A program made the position numbers and the translations under genes. This document shows positions 28,752-36,152 of a DNA stretch of 64,000 nucleotides, piece by piece. The notes beneath the pieces are model-generated. The model made no database searches and was not told the DNA's origin. It was given only the letters and a program-made list of their open reading frames with translations. Each line of letters begins with the position of its first letter. The stretch's first letter is position 1. This DNA comes from Nocardioides ungokensis (GTDB lineage Bacteria > Actinomycetota > Actinomycetes > Propionibacteriales > Nocardioidaceae), in the NCBI RefSeq assembly GCF_013466985.1, contig NZ_CP059164.1:434001-498000 (forward strand). The letters are read 5' to 3'.

Positions 28752-29081
28752 GTGGCAGCACCTGATCGACGGCCCCGCTTCCGCGCGGCTGTCTACCGCA
28801 GCCGATCCCTCAGCGACCGGGACAGGGTGTTCCTCCTGCTGCTCTCCGAACTGCCAGCCCAGCAGCAGGACGGACGCGCCTACCAAGGCAGCCGGGCGAT
28901 GGATGCGCAGGGCGTCGTCCGGCTCCATCGGGCCTACCTCGCTGACCGGCTCGGGTGCTCCGAGCAGACGATCCGGCGATGCCTGCGGGTGTGCTGCAAG
29001 GAGGGCTTCCTCGGTCTCGTCCGGCACGGCACGCACGGCTACCCCGGCACCTATCAGGCCCTCATCCCAGACCGGCCTTAG
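28752..29081 (+). CDS. Winged-helix DNA-binding protein, possible replication initiator of the element
   Basis: A 109-residue protein with an early helix (SDRDRVFLLLLSELPAQQQ), then a helix-turn-helix (RAYLADRLGCSEQTIRRCLRVC, about residues 65-86) and a wing (GFLGLVRHGTHGYPGTYQAL). The order resembles the N-terminal winged-helix of phage and plasmid initiators. GTG 28752 start. Its TAG stop lies inside the first repeat of the 29078-29180 cluster, the usual position of an iteron origin relative to its Rep gene. A plain transcription regulator is the alternative. Confidence 0.65.
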   Translation: MAAPDRRPRFRAAVYRSRSLSDRDRVFLLLLSELPAQQQDGRAYQGSRAMDAQGVVRLHRAYLADRLGCSEQTIRRCLRVCCKEGFLGLVRHGTHGYPGTYQALIPDRP

Positions 29082-29180
29082 CGGGGCCAGATTCTGCACC
29101 GCTAACGGGGTGTCGGATTTGACCCTGCTAAGGCGATCGCCCGCTCAGGCGTTAGCGGGGTCAACATGTGACCCCGCTAT
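29078..29180. repeat. Iteron-like repeat cluster, candidate replication origin or operator
   Basis: At least four copies of a 12-base unit TTAGCGGGGTCA in alternating orientation: 29078-29089 (+, one change), 29120-29131 (-, one change), 29152-29163 (+) and 29169-29180 (-, one change). A partial inverted copy, CACCGCTAA, lies near 29097-29105. The last two face each other over 5 bases, forming a strong hairpin. The cluster lies directly after the winged-helix gene and runs to a non-coding stretch up to 29346. Confidence 0.7.
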
Positions 29181-29346
29181 CTATAGACGGCTGACTGCCG
29201 TAACCCCCGGCGACGTCACCCGGCTTTTCCGGTTCTGTTCTCTGGGCCGTGCCGGACCGCGAGCACAGCGAGCCTGTCGGCTCGCTCGCCGCGTCGCCCG
29301 CCCGCTGCCTGCCAGCCAGCGACAGCCCGAGAGCAACAGGCACGCG

Positions 29347-29523
29347 ATGAGCCACGACGACGCCCAGCAGCTCGGACCCGTCGACGTCCCGCGCAGGGTG
29401 TGCCGGTCGTGCGCCGCGTCCGAGGCAGCGTGCGACTCGAAGGAGAACGTCTCCGGCCTGCCCTGCTGCTCCCGATGCGATCATCCCGAGGAGGACCGAT
29501 GCCCGCGATCAGCAACCGCGTGA
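29347..29523 (+). CDS. Small cysteine-rich (zinc-ribbon-like) protein
   Basis: A 58-residue protein with CRSC near residue 20 and CCSRC near residue 42, four or more cysteines spaced like a zinc ribbon. It starts at ATG 29347 and overlaps the next gene by 25 bases in another frame. The function is unknown; such mini zinc proteins are frequent in phages and satellites. Confidence 0.55.
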   Translation: MSHDDAQQLGPVDVPRRVCRSCAASEAACDSKENVSGLPCCSRCDHPEEDRCPRSATA

Positions 29524-29879
29524 CCGAGTGCCGCGTCCACGGCTGCGACGAGCCGCCCGACAGGGCACCCGATGGTGCGTGCGCCATCGGGCTCTGTCCA
29601 GAGCACAAGACGCTGTGGCGACGAGAGCACAGGCCGCACATGCACACGTGGGCGCTCACCGCACCACGCGACCGCACGCCCGCCTGGTGGTCGAGCGACC
29701 CCGACAAGCGCGAGCGCTACCGCGACGCATGGCGCGGCGTCGTGCAGCACGGACGGACGCTCTGCTGCGCGTGCTCGCAACGCATCAGGCCGCGGCTCGA
29801 CTCGTGGAGCGTCGACCTCGACGTCATGCGGCCCCGACACCACGCCTGCCCCGCCGAGCAGCAGGACCCAGCCGCATGA
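29499..29879 (+). CDS. Element protein with HNH/zinc-finger-like cysteines, unknown function
   Basis: A 126-residue protein. Cys/His pairs occur in ECRVHGCDEPP and ICLCPEH-like IGLCPEHKTLW at the N-terminus and in LCCACSQRI and RPRHHACP at the C-terminus, suggesting two zinc-binding modules. The middle is rich in Trp and Arg. A good ribosome site (GAGGAGG) precedes ATG 29499. I do not recognise a family. It is located between the repeat cluster and the capsid gene. Confidence 0.6.
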   Translation: MPAISNRVTECRVHGCDEPPDRAPDGACAIGLCPEHKTLWRREHRPHMHTWALTAPRDRTPAWWSSDPDKRERYRDAWRGVVQHGRTLCCACSQRIRPRLDSWSVDLDVMRPRHHACPAEQQDPAA

Positions 29880-30020
29880 CAGGGGGGGTGGGTCGCGGAC
29901 TTCAGCGGAACCGCTGGAAGACCTGCGAGTCAGGCACGCGCACATCTGGGCAGGTTTTCCAAAAAGGTGACGGCGTAGTGGCCGGAACCCCGCGCACAGC
30001 AAGCCGATTGGAGGTGTGAC

Positions 30021-30164
30021 ATGCGTGAGCACAGCAGGATCGACGATCCCGAGGTCGAGGGCTGGCGGCACGGCTACGGCGACCCGGACCCCGACGTCGA
30101 GATGGTCGACCCCGACGAGTCGCCCGACGACGATCCGCCCGGCGTCGTCCGTGGCACGGAGTAG
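30021..30164 (+). CDS. Very small acidic protein
   Basis: A 47-residue frame with GGAGG before ATG 30021. The product is strongly acidic (PDPDVEMVDPDESPDDDPP) and has no recognisable family. Acidic mini-proteins in this position sometimes mimic DNA or act as scaffolds, but nothing here proves it. The 208 bases from here to the capsid gene hold GC-rich inverted repeats and no other gene that I can support. Confidence 0.5.
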   Translation: MREHSRIDDPEVEGWRHGYGDPDPDVEMVDPDESPDDDPPGVVRGTE

Positions 30165-30372
30165 GCTTGCCTGCAACGGCGAGAGACCCCGAGTGCAAGG
30201 GGCCGAGCCGGAACCGTGGAGCCCCTCGTCGGGGTGACCCGGTGCCGCAGCCGCAGAGGAATGCCGGACCCGATCAGTCCGGCTCGCCGCCTCGGGCGAG
30301 GGGCGCGGCCTTGACGTCAACCGTCAACCGGGCGCGCCCTCTCAGCCGCCCCCGTCACCGAAGGTGATGCCC

Positions 30373-31752
30373 ATGTCCACGCTGGACATCCTGCGCAAGG
30401 CGCAGCAGCAGAACGAGCGGATCGCCGCTCACATCCTCGACACGCACGGCCACGGCGACGTCAACCGTCTCGACGCCAACCAGCGCGAGGTCTACGACGA
30501 GGCACGCAAGCAGGCCAACGAGGCGAAGGCCGAGGCCGACTGGCTCGACTCCAAGGAGGCGAGGGAGCCGGACTACAAGCACGACATGACTGCGCTGCCC
30601 GGCCAGCAGAAGGGGCAGGGCGTCGGCATCGACGGCAAGCCGTTCGGCGGCCAGCGCGGCGCGAAGTCCTACACCAAGGGCGTCCCCGAGGGCGCGTGGT
30701 CGCAGCCGCTCCCGCCCGACGTGAAGGTCATGGACATCCTGGCCGAGCAGGGCGTCACCGGCGCGCAGGCGTCCGACGACGACATCTGCGGCGCGCTGGG
30801 CGTGCTGGTCAAGAGCCTGTCGTTTCCGCTCGACCGCAAGGAGGTCGAGCACTACGCCCGAGCGATCGGGGAGACGAAGGACATGGCGACGACCGGGTCG
30901 GCCGGCGCGCTCGTGCCCACCGTCATCGCGGGCTACGTCATCGACCTTCTGCGGAACCGGATGGTCACGTCGGCGGCTGGCCTCAAGACGGTCCCGATGT
31001 CCAACAAGACCGTCAACGTGCCGCGCATCACCGGCGACGTGACGCCTCAGTGGCTCAACGAAGGCGCGGCCCTCACCCTGTCGGACGCGACGCTCGACAG
31101 CGTCCAGCTGGTCGCCAAGCGCCTCGACGCGGGCACCCGAGTCAGCATGGAACTCGAGGAGGACAGCGACCCGGTCGGCATCGGCCAGGTGGTCGCCCAG
31201 AGCATGGCGTCGGCGTTCGCCTCCGAGGTCGACCGCGTCGTGCTGCGGGGGTCCGGCACGTCGCCCGAGCCGCGCGGCATCCGCAACCAGTCGGGCGTCA
31301 CGCTGTACGCGCCGGGCACCAACGGCGACGTCGCCAACTGGACGGTCGTGCTCGCTCTGTTCAAGGCGCTGCTGGGTGCCAACGTGGAGCCCACGGCGAC
31401 GATCACGAGCCCCAACGCCGCGGTGGCGCTGGCCTCGCTGACCGAGACGACGAACGCCTACCTCCAGCCCCCGTCCGTGCTGACGAACTACGTCAACCCG
31501 CTGTCGCTGCTGCGCACCACGGGGGCGGTCCCGGCCAACCTCACCAAGGGCACCGGCACGGCGCTCACCGAGGTCTACATGGGCGACTTCCGGCAGGCCC
31601 TCCTCGGGCTGCGGACGCAGTTCACCCTCCAGACGGCGCGCGAGTTGTACCGCGCGACCGGGCAGGTCGGCATCTTCGGTCGGATGCGCGCCGACGTCGG
31701 CGTGGAGCACCCCGCCGCGTTCGCCGTGGCGACCTTCACCGGGCCGGTCTGA
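30373..31752 (+). CDS. HK97-fold phage major capsid protein
   Basis: A 459-residue capsid protein. The N-terminal 100 or so residues are charged and helical (LDILRKAQQQNERIAAHIL, ANQREVYDEARKQANEAKAEADWL), like the delta domain that serves as scaffold. From about residue 175 it matches the HK97 family: GSAGALVPTVIAGYVIDLLR, VPRITGDVTPQWLNEGAALT, SMASAFASEVDRVVLRGSG, and the late MGDFRQALLGLRTQFTL. GAAGG eight bases before ATG 30373 decides the start. No separate prohead protease is present. It is the only structural phage gene in the element. Confidence 0.92.
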   Translation: MSTLDILRKAQQQNERIAAHILDTHGHGDVNRLDANQREVYDEARKQANEAKAEADWLDSKEAREPDYKHDMTALPGQQKGQGVGIDGKPFGGQRGAKSYTKGVPEGAWSQPLPPDVKVMDILAEQGVTGAQASDDDICGALGVLVKSLSFPLDRKEVEHYARAIGETKDMATTGSAGALVPTVIAGYVIDLLRNRMVTSAAGLKTVPMSNKTVNVPRITGDVTPQWLNEGAALTLSDATLDSVQLVAKRLDAGTRVSMELEEDSDPVGIGQVVAQSMASAFASEVDRVVLRGSGTSPEPRGIRNQSGVTLYAPGTNGDVANWTVVLALFKALLGANVEPTATITSPNAAVALASLTETTNAYLQPPSVLTNYVNPLSLLRTTGAVPANLTKGTGTALTEVYMGDFRQALLGLRTQFTLQTARELYRATGQVGIFGRMRADVGVEHPAAFAVATFTGPV

Positions 31753-31937
31753 TGGCCAGCGAGCAGCCTCGCCCGGTGGTCGGGCTGGCCGGGCTGTGTG
31801 GTCCCGGCTACCGGCCCCCGGTGGGCGGCGACATCGAGGTGGAACTCATCGCGCAGGGCCAGCAGACCCGTGCGACCAACGACACGGGGCCGTCCTCGGC
31901 GTCCCCGCAGACAGCGAGTAGGAAGGCACGACCATGA
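31752..31937 (+). CDS. Small protein coupled to the capsid gene
   Basis: A 61-residue frame whose ATG overlaps the capsid stop (TGATG), so translation is coupled. The product (GLAGLCGPGYRPPVGGDIEV, then a Ser/Thr-rich tail) is Gly/Pro-rich and unlike any family I know. A capsid accessory role is only a guess from the coupling. Confidence 0.5.
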   Translation: MASEQPRPVVGLAGLCGPGYRPPVGGDIEVELIAQGQQTRATNDTGPSSASPQTASRKARP

Positions 31938-32155
31938 CGAACACCAGCAAGGCGCTCGGAGAGCGGGCGCCGCACGACCTCGAGGTAGAGCGCCCCGACC
32001 TCGGGGACGGCTACTCGACCTTCTACGCCGAGGGCAGCCGCATCCCGGCCCAGCACCGAGACAACGGCCACCGCAAGGTCCAGGCGGCCAAGCCCGCCCC
32101 GAACGTGGTGGTCGAGCAGGACGACCCGCCCGTGGTGGGCGGCATCGTCGCGTGA
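31934..32155 (+). CDS. Small element protein, unknown function
   Basis: A 73-residue protein that starts at ATG 31934, overlapping the previous stop by ATGA. The N-terminal half is acidic and contains VERPDLGDGYSTFYAEGSR; the C-terminus is Lys/Pro/Val-rich. The chain of overlaps from the capsid gene suggests one operon of three genes. No family is recognised. Confidence 0.5.
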   Translation: MTNTSKALGERAPHDLEVERPDLGDGYSTFYAEGSRIPAQHRDNGHRKVQAAKPAPNVVVEQDDPPVVGGIVA

Positions 32156-32730
32156 TCGCCCGCCCGCGTCGTGGGGTCTGGTCCCCTCGCGGCGGGGGCG
32201 GGACTCCAGCGGCGTGAGCGCCGAGCCGGGGTGCCCTCCTGGTCGCCCCGCTCGCACGCCGCGCCGTCCCCCGGCGCACCATGCCCGCGCCGGGGGACGG
32301 CCACCCGAGGCCCGAGCAGCCGGTGCTCCATCCCGCTGCTCGGGCCTTCGGCTGCGCTGGCGGCGAGCGCACCGGCCAGACGCCGCACGAGACGGGCGCT
32401 GCGGGGGCGCTGACGGGCGTTCAGGCCGATCGCGAGCAACGAGTGCCGTAGACGATCTCGCGCCCTTCTGCGCGCCACACGCGAGCAGCCGTCGGGACTT
32501 GAAGCCTCGGCCCCCGGACTCGTACGGGGGAGAACGAGCCGGGGGCCGAGGTGTTCAGACGCTAGTTCTGAACCACCCCGACAGCGAAATCGCGCTCGGC
32601 AAGGGCGTCGGCGTTGCACCGCCCGTGGCTGCTCCCGAGTTCTTGATTCTGCTGCGCCCACGCGGGTCCTCATGGAACCCTCGCTCGCGGAAGCCTCAGC
32701 AATCCATCCATCAAGCCTCGGGGGAGCACC
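32156..32730. other. 575-bp stretch without a supported gene
   Basis: No frame with convincing codon pattern, start and ribosome site is seen on either strand. It holds GC-rich inverted repeats and the strong hairpin at 32505-32551, then an AT-richer lead-in to the gene at 32731. Confidence 0.5.
32505..32551 (+). terminator. Strong terminator after the capsid operon
   Basis: CCTCGGCCCCCGG-A-CTCGT (32505-32523) pairs with ACGAGCCGGGGGCCGAGG (32534-32551), a stem of about 18 pairs with one bulge. Confidence 0.75.
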
Positions 32731-33000
32731 ATGCACTTCGTCAAGCGCGCCGCACTCGCAAGCGCAGCCGTCATCCTCACCGCCACCGTGACCGCAGCTC
32801 CCGCGAACGCGGCCACTCCGCACAAGTTCGCGAACTGCGATGCCATGCACAAGGTGTTCCCGCATGGCGTCGGCAAGATCGGTGCCCACGACAAGACGTC
32901 GGGCACCCCGGTGACGAACTTCGCCCGCAAGCCGCTCTGGTACAAGAAGAACGCCGGCTCGGACCGCGACAAGGACGGCATCGCCTGCGAGGCGGCCTGA
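32731..33000 (+). CDS. Secreted Excalibur-domain protein
   Basis: An 89-residue protein with a clear signal peptide (KRAALASAAVILTATVTAAPANA, cleavage after about residue 27). The mature part begins with FANCDAMHKVFPHGVGK and ends in the calcium-binding Excalibur motif DRDKDGIACEA, with two cysteines that would form a disulfide. It is exported and probably binds calcium. Such genes are common in actinobacteria and their phages. It is a possible lysogenic-conversion cargo. Confidence 0.85.
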   Translation: MHFVKRAALASAAVILTATVTAAPANAATPHKFANCDAMHKVFPHGVGKIGAHDKTSGTPVTNFARKPLWYKKNAGSDRDKDGIACEAA

Positions 33001-33006
33001 CCCGCG

Positions 33007-33207
33007 GTGGGCCTCGCCTTCTATCGCCGCAAGCGCATCGGTCGCGGCCTCAACCTCAACTTCTCCAAGTCCGGCGCGTCGGTCACCAAGAAGGTTGGGC
33101 CGCTGAGCCTGAGCAGTCGCCGCCGAGGCAGCATCCGCCTCGGCAAGGGACTGTCCTGGCGCTTCAAAACTGTAGGAACCACCACAACTCGGGGATCTCG
33201 GAAATGA
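33007..33207 (+). CDS. DUF4236-like small protein
   Basis: A 66-residue basic protein that starts with GLAFYRRKRIGRGLNLNFSKSG, the DUF4236 pattern (R+R-K-G-LNLSKSG). The second half, with RRGSIRLGKGLSWRF, is shorter than usual and lacks the typical GTG.SY ending. GTG 33007 lies six bases after the preceding stop. Function unknown; it overlaps the next gene by ATGA. Confidence 0.7.
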   Translation: MGLAFYRRKRIGRGLNLNFSKSGASVTKKVGPLSLSSRRRGSIRLGKGLSWRFKTVGTTTTRGSRK

Positions 33208-33730
33208 AGACCAGTGCCGCCATCATCGTGGGTGCCGTCGTTCTTGGGCTAAGCGGATGTGGCGGCTCCGACAGTTCGTCAGCAGCAGCAGCGCCCCAGA
33301 CCCCGGTCACCCCAACGACGACCCTGACTGCTTCGCATTCCGCCGACCCGACGCCCTCAGCCGCTCCGCCGAACGTGGGTAGCAGCGCCCTGAGGGTGGG
33401 AGACACCCGCGAGGGCATGTCGGCGACCATGACACTGGAGGAGATCAAGTACCCGTTGCCTCCGGCTCAGTACCGCGCGCCTCAGCCCGGCCACAGTTCC
33501 TCGGCCTGCGACTCCGCCAGTGTGTTCGCCCCGACGCCGACATGAGTGGCGGAGACATCTACTCGTCCTACAACGGTGAGTGGTACGCGACGAGTCCCAA
33601 TGGGCAACAGGTTGCCGGGAACGGCAGCAGCTGGAACGACTGGCCGACCCCGAAGTTCCCCGAAAGCGTCAGCCTCAACCCGGGTGACTGCGTGAAGGGT
33701 TGGATCGAACTGGAAGTACCGCTGGGCTGA
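33204..33730 (+). CDS. Lipoprotein with DUF4352-like domain, one frame break
   Basis: The N-terminus is a lipoprotein signal (IIVGAVVLGLSGCGG, lipid on about Cys19), followed by a Pro/Thr-rich linker. The body reads like the DUF4352 family: VGDTREGMSATMTLEEIKYP, then in the next frame QFLGLRLRQC and LNPGDCVKGWIELEVPLG. The frame changes near 33,485-33,500; one missing base explains it, and the restored gene has 176 codons. As written the first frame stops at 33545. It is the last rightward gene of this group. Confidence 0.65.
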
Positions 33731-33800
33731 AGATCGAGAAGATGATACTGGCGCCCTGGTGGTCAGACCGTCGCTGAGTGGCTTCCCTGATCGGAACCTG

Positions 33801-33953
33801 CTACCCCTCTTCCGGGCGCTGGTCGAGCACCAGATCCATGTCGCTTTGCCGATGGCCGAAGTAGGTGACCACCCAGTCTGTGCCGGGTAGGTGAAGGCGA
33901 ACCTTGTCGCTCGGATCGACGTCGACAGTGTGGCCGTTAACGCTGAGTTGCAT
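33801..33953 (-). CDS. Small protein, unknown function
   Basis: A 50-residue protein with GGGAGGAAC before ATG 33953. The product (MQLSVNGHTVDVDPSDKVRL, then WVVTYFGHRQSDMDLVL) looks like a small beta-structured domain. It lies convergent to the lipoprotein. No family is recognised. Confidence 0.55.
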   Translation of the reverse strand: MQLSVNGHTVDVDPSDKVRLHLPGTDWVVTYFGHRQSDMDLVLDQRPEEG

Positions 33954-34076
33954 GACTGTTCCTCCCTTCACTCGTCCGTGCCCAGAACGGGCGCGGGGTA
34001 CTCCGCGACATCTTCCTTTCGCCACCGATGGAGAGCAGGATCGGCCTCAGTGGTCGGTTACGGGAGGTGAGCCACC

Positions 34077-34271
34077 ATGGCAGAAGTGCGGGCCTTCGAC
34101 CCCGCGATGCACGTGGGGAGAGCAAGTGAGACGCGATGTGGGCAAGGCGGCTCCGACAATTGCGCCGCGCCGCCTGCGTTCACCGTGGTCGGACCAAAGC
34201 AGACGATCTCAGCATGTGACGTCCACCTGGCTGGCGCCGTTCGAGAGGCCGACGGCATGCCCCGCCGGTGA
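34077..34271 (+). CDS. Small cysteine-containing protein, unknown function
   Basis: A 64-residue frame with GGGAGGTGA ahead of ATG 34077. The product has CGQGGSDNCAAPPAFTVVG and later ISACDVHLAGAV, a C-x(n)-C...C-x-x-H pattern that could bind zinc. It ends 20 bases before the convergent leftward operon. The function is unknown. Confidence 0.55.
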   Translation: MAEVRAFDPAMHVGRASETRCGQGGSDNCAAPPAFTVVGPKQTISACDVHLAGAVREADGMPRR

Positions 34272-34291
34272 AACCCGCCCGGCTGGGCCAC

Positions 34292-34865
34292 CTAGTTCTC
34301 GGACGCGTCTTCGTCTTCCAGGATGAAATCGTTGCGAGTCCACTGGACCGCCCACTTGTGCCAGAACAGTTCAATCATCGCTTCCGAAAGATGCGCCACA
34401 CGGGTATCGCCGATTCCGGCCACGATGCGCCTGTCTTCCACGTCCCCAGTCTGCTCAGCGGAGAACGTCATGAGTTCCGTGCGCAACAGCGTGGCGGGCA
34501 GGGTGTACGGCTGCGTCAGCATGGCGTATCCCTCGCCCACCTTGGGAATGTCGCCTAGATACAGGGCCTCGTAAGGGCGCATCTCCCCCGCGGACGCACG
34601 AAGTTCCCAGCGCGACCGGGGTCGAGCTTCTTCACATCTTGGATGGGCAAGAAACTCAGATACTCAAGTTTGGACAGACCGCTGCCCGACTTCTTGTCGA
34701 TCGCACAACCATGACTGATGAGCAGGGCGGGTCCCCGAGCCATCGCCTGCGCTGCCATCCCCTGGGTCACGCCGCGCGGACGAGGAGCACTGATTCAAAG
34801 ATGTCTCCTTGGCAGAGCCAGGGCTTACAGGTGGCCTCCACCAACGCCGGCGAACCGGCGGTCAC
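34292..34865 (-). CDS. Third gene of the TIGR04255 operon, unknown function, two frame breaks
   Basis: I reconstruct a roughly 191-residue protein from three frame segments. It starts at GTG 34865 (overlapping the previous stop by GTGA) with LVEATCKPWLCQGDIFESVLLVRAA, continues after about 34,772 with VTQGMAAQAMARGPALLISHGCAIDKK, and after about 34,580 with EMRPYEALYLGDIPKVGEG to DEDASEN. One missing base at each break gives exactly 192 codons. The pattern QGDI...LLISHGC-ID...LEYLSFLPI is reminiscent of a widespread family of unknown role. Low GC for this genome suggests foreign origin. Confidence 0.6.
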
Positions 34866-35106
34866 CAGTCGAGATCGTCTTCAGTAACTCGGACGCCCCT
34901 GACGCGGCGAACGGGAGCGCGGTCATCGAACGAGATGGTCGAAACCCGAGAGAAGGACGCCACCGTGAGGTTGGCCGGATTCCATGCCGCTCCGGTTGAC
35001 ACGCTCCGGTCAGACGGGCCTGCGAAGCGAGCTTGTACTGGCGTCGCGTGTCAGTACCCGACTGCGGCAACGAGCGCTGCAGGTTGTTGGGTGTCACGAT
35101 GGCCAT
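34862..35106 (-). CDS. Second gene of the TIGR04255 operon, unknown function, one frame break
   Basis: The ATG at 35106 overlaps the TIGR04255 stop (TGATG). The first frame reads MAIVTPNNLQRSLPQSG to about 35,010; the natural continuation is in another frame: VSTGAAWNPANLTVASFSRV, ending DDLDW at 34862. One missing base near 35,000-35,012 restores about 81 residues. The product resembles a small beta-rich domain. I do not know the family. Confidence 0.55.
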
Positions 35107-35909
35107 CAGTCAATCAATCCCCTCGTTGCGTCGGTGATGCACGCTTCGAACACGTAGTTCTTCGCCGTCCGCAGTCTGCCCACTATAGCCCGCAATGCCG
35201 CATCGAACTCAGGGTCATCGGTCACACGATTCAACTCTGCCTTGGTGTCGATGTCGAGGATCAGCGCAACGGCGGGCTGTCCGGTCTCGGGATTGGGTGA
35301 GGTGTCCATCGCTGAGGTGATCGTAGCGTTGGCCTGATATCTGTTCAGCGGCATCTCTACTTGCATGAACAAAGCGTTTACGGCCTGTGGCAAGTACGGA
35401 GACAGTTCGACGGATGTACGCAGGTAGTCCTTGATTTCGATGCTCACCTTGCGCATCGGGATTCGATTAACGAAGCGAACCCCGATAAGGCCCACTTCCA
35501 GCGGCTCGGCCGTGCGAAGGTAGTTGTTCCAATGCGTCCACGCTTCGTCGGCGAAGGCGTCCCAGTTGTCATATGGGCCGCGCCAAATGAAGGTGAATCG
35601 GTCAATTCCGGCTTGTACAACTCTTTGGCCATCGGTTCGCTGATGTGCCCAGCCGACCTGCGCTCCGTGGGCTTGGCTCGTAAAGGCTCCGTCGACGAAC
35701 TCCAACTGCCCCTCGACATTGAAGATCGGGGTCGCCTCTGCGAAGTCGCCCTCTAGTCCCAGTCGTGCAAGTTCCTCGACGGTCAAGTCGTCACGATTGC
35801 GGACCTGGAGCTCGAGGATGGCTTCCACAATCGGAGCGTGAGCGTACCTTCGCCCCAACTCCAGTCCGGGAAGGTCCTCGGGCTCTACGCTGGTCAGGTC
35901 GGCCTCCAT
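35106..35909 (-). CDS. TIGR04255-family protein
   Basis: A protein of about 267 residues that matches the TIGR04255 pattern: YAHAPIVEAILELQV near the N-terminus, then GWAHQRTDGQRVVQAGIDRFTFIWRG (split here: GWAHQ and VQAGIDRFTF), WNNYLRT, IGVRFVNRI, and the C-terminal ALRAIVGRLRTAKNYVFEACIT. The family is broad and of unknown biochemical function, and its genes are often carried by mobile elements. ATG 35909 is chosen because the conserved region begins about 20 residues later; ATG 35936 is possible. It leads a leftward operon of three overlapping genes at the right end of the element. Confidence 0.8.
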   Translation of the reverse strand: MEADLTSVEPEDLPGLELGRRYAHAPIVEAILELQVRNRDDLTVEELARLGLEGDFAEATPIFNVEGQLEFVDGAFTSQAHGAQVGWAHQRTDGQRVVQAGIDRFTFIWRGPYDNWDAFADEAWTHWNNYLRTAEPLEVGLIGVRFVNRIPMRKVSIEIKDYLRTSVELSPYLPQAVNALFMQVEMPLNRYQANATITSAMDTSPNPETGQPAVALILDIDTKAELNRVTDDPEFDAALRAIVGRLRTAKNYVFEACITDATRGLID

Positions 35910-36147
35910 GAGTCGATCAACGGGCACGAACAACATATTGCCCGCGTGGTGATGCGTCGATATTGACACGCGTTTGGGTGCGGCTAGTAGGGGCCGTCCG
36001 GAACAGTGTGGCGCAACTCCCACGCTGAGTGGCGCTGTCCTATGAAGTTGTCTTCAAGGATGCCGCCATCGTCGGCCGAGGCTCGATGACGCAGCACGAA
36101 CGTCACATGTGAGGTACCGCGTAACGCTGCCGATTCCGATGGTCGTG

Positions 36148-36152
36148 AAGAC
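36148..36152 (+). other. attR core
   Basis: AAGAC, where tadA sequence resumes (AAG ACC ACC CTG CTC, lysine and threonines of Walker A). The left flank (CCGATGGTCGTG) belongs to the element. Confidence 0.75.

Larger units (their letters stand above)
26583..36152. mobile_element. 9.57-kb integrated satellite-like element in tadA
   Basis: The element is bounded by AAGAC at 26583-26587 and 36148-36152 (the match extends as AAGACnAC), and it splits tadA inside the Walker A codons GK-TT. Cargo in order: serine integrase, small proteins, winged-helix protein with an iteron-like cluster, HK97-type capsid protein, small secreted and DUF proteins, and a leftward TIGR04255 operon. No terminase, portal, prohead protease, tail, lysis or conjugation gene is recognised. 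Base composition falls noticeably in the right third (about 33.2-36.1 kb). Integrase plus capsid without packaging and tail genes fits a phage satellite that uses a helper phage; a decayed prophage is the alternative. Confidence 0.85.

Noticed and set aside
29078..29180. CRISPR array
   Set aside because: The units are only 12 bases long, alternate in orientation and have irregular short spacing. No cas gene is present. No CRISPR array is seen elsewhere in the window.
32156..32730. Protein-coding gene in the 575-bp gap of the element
   Set aside because: Frames there have no ribosome site and no recognisable protein pattern, and they run across the strong hairpin at 32505-32551.
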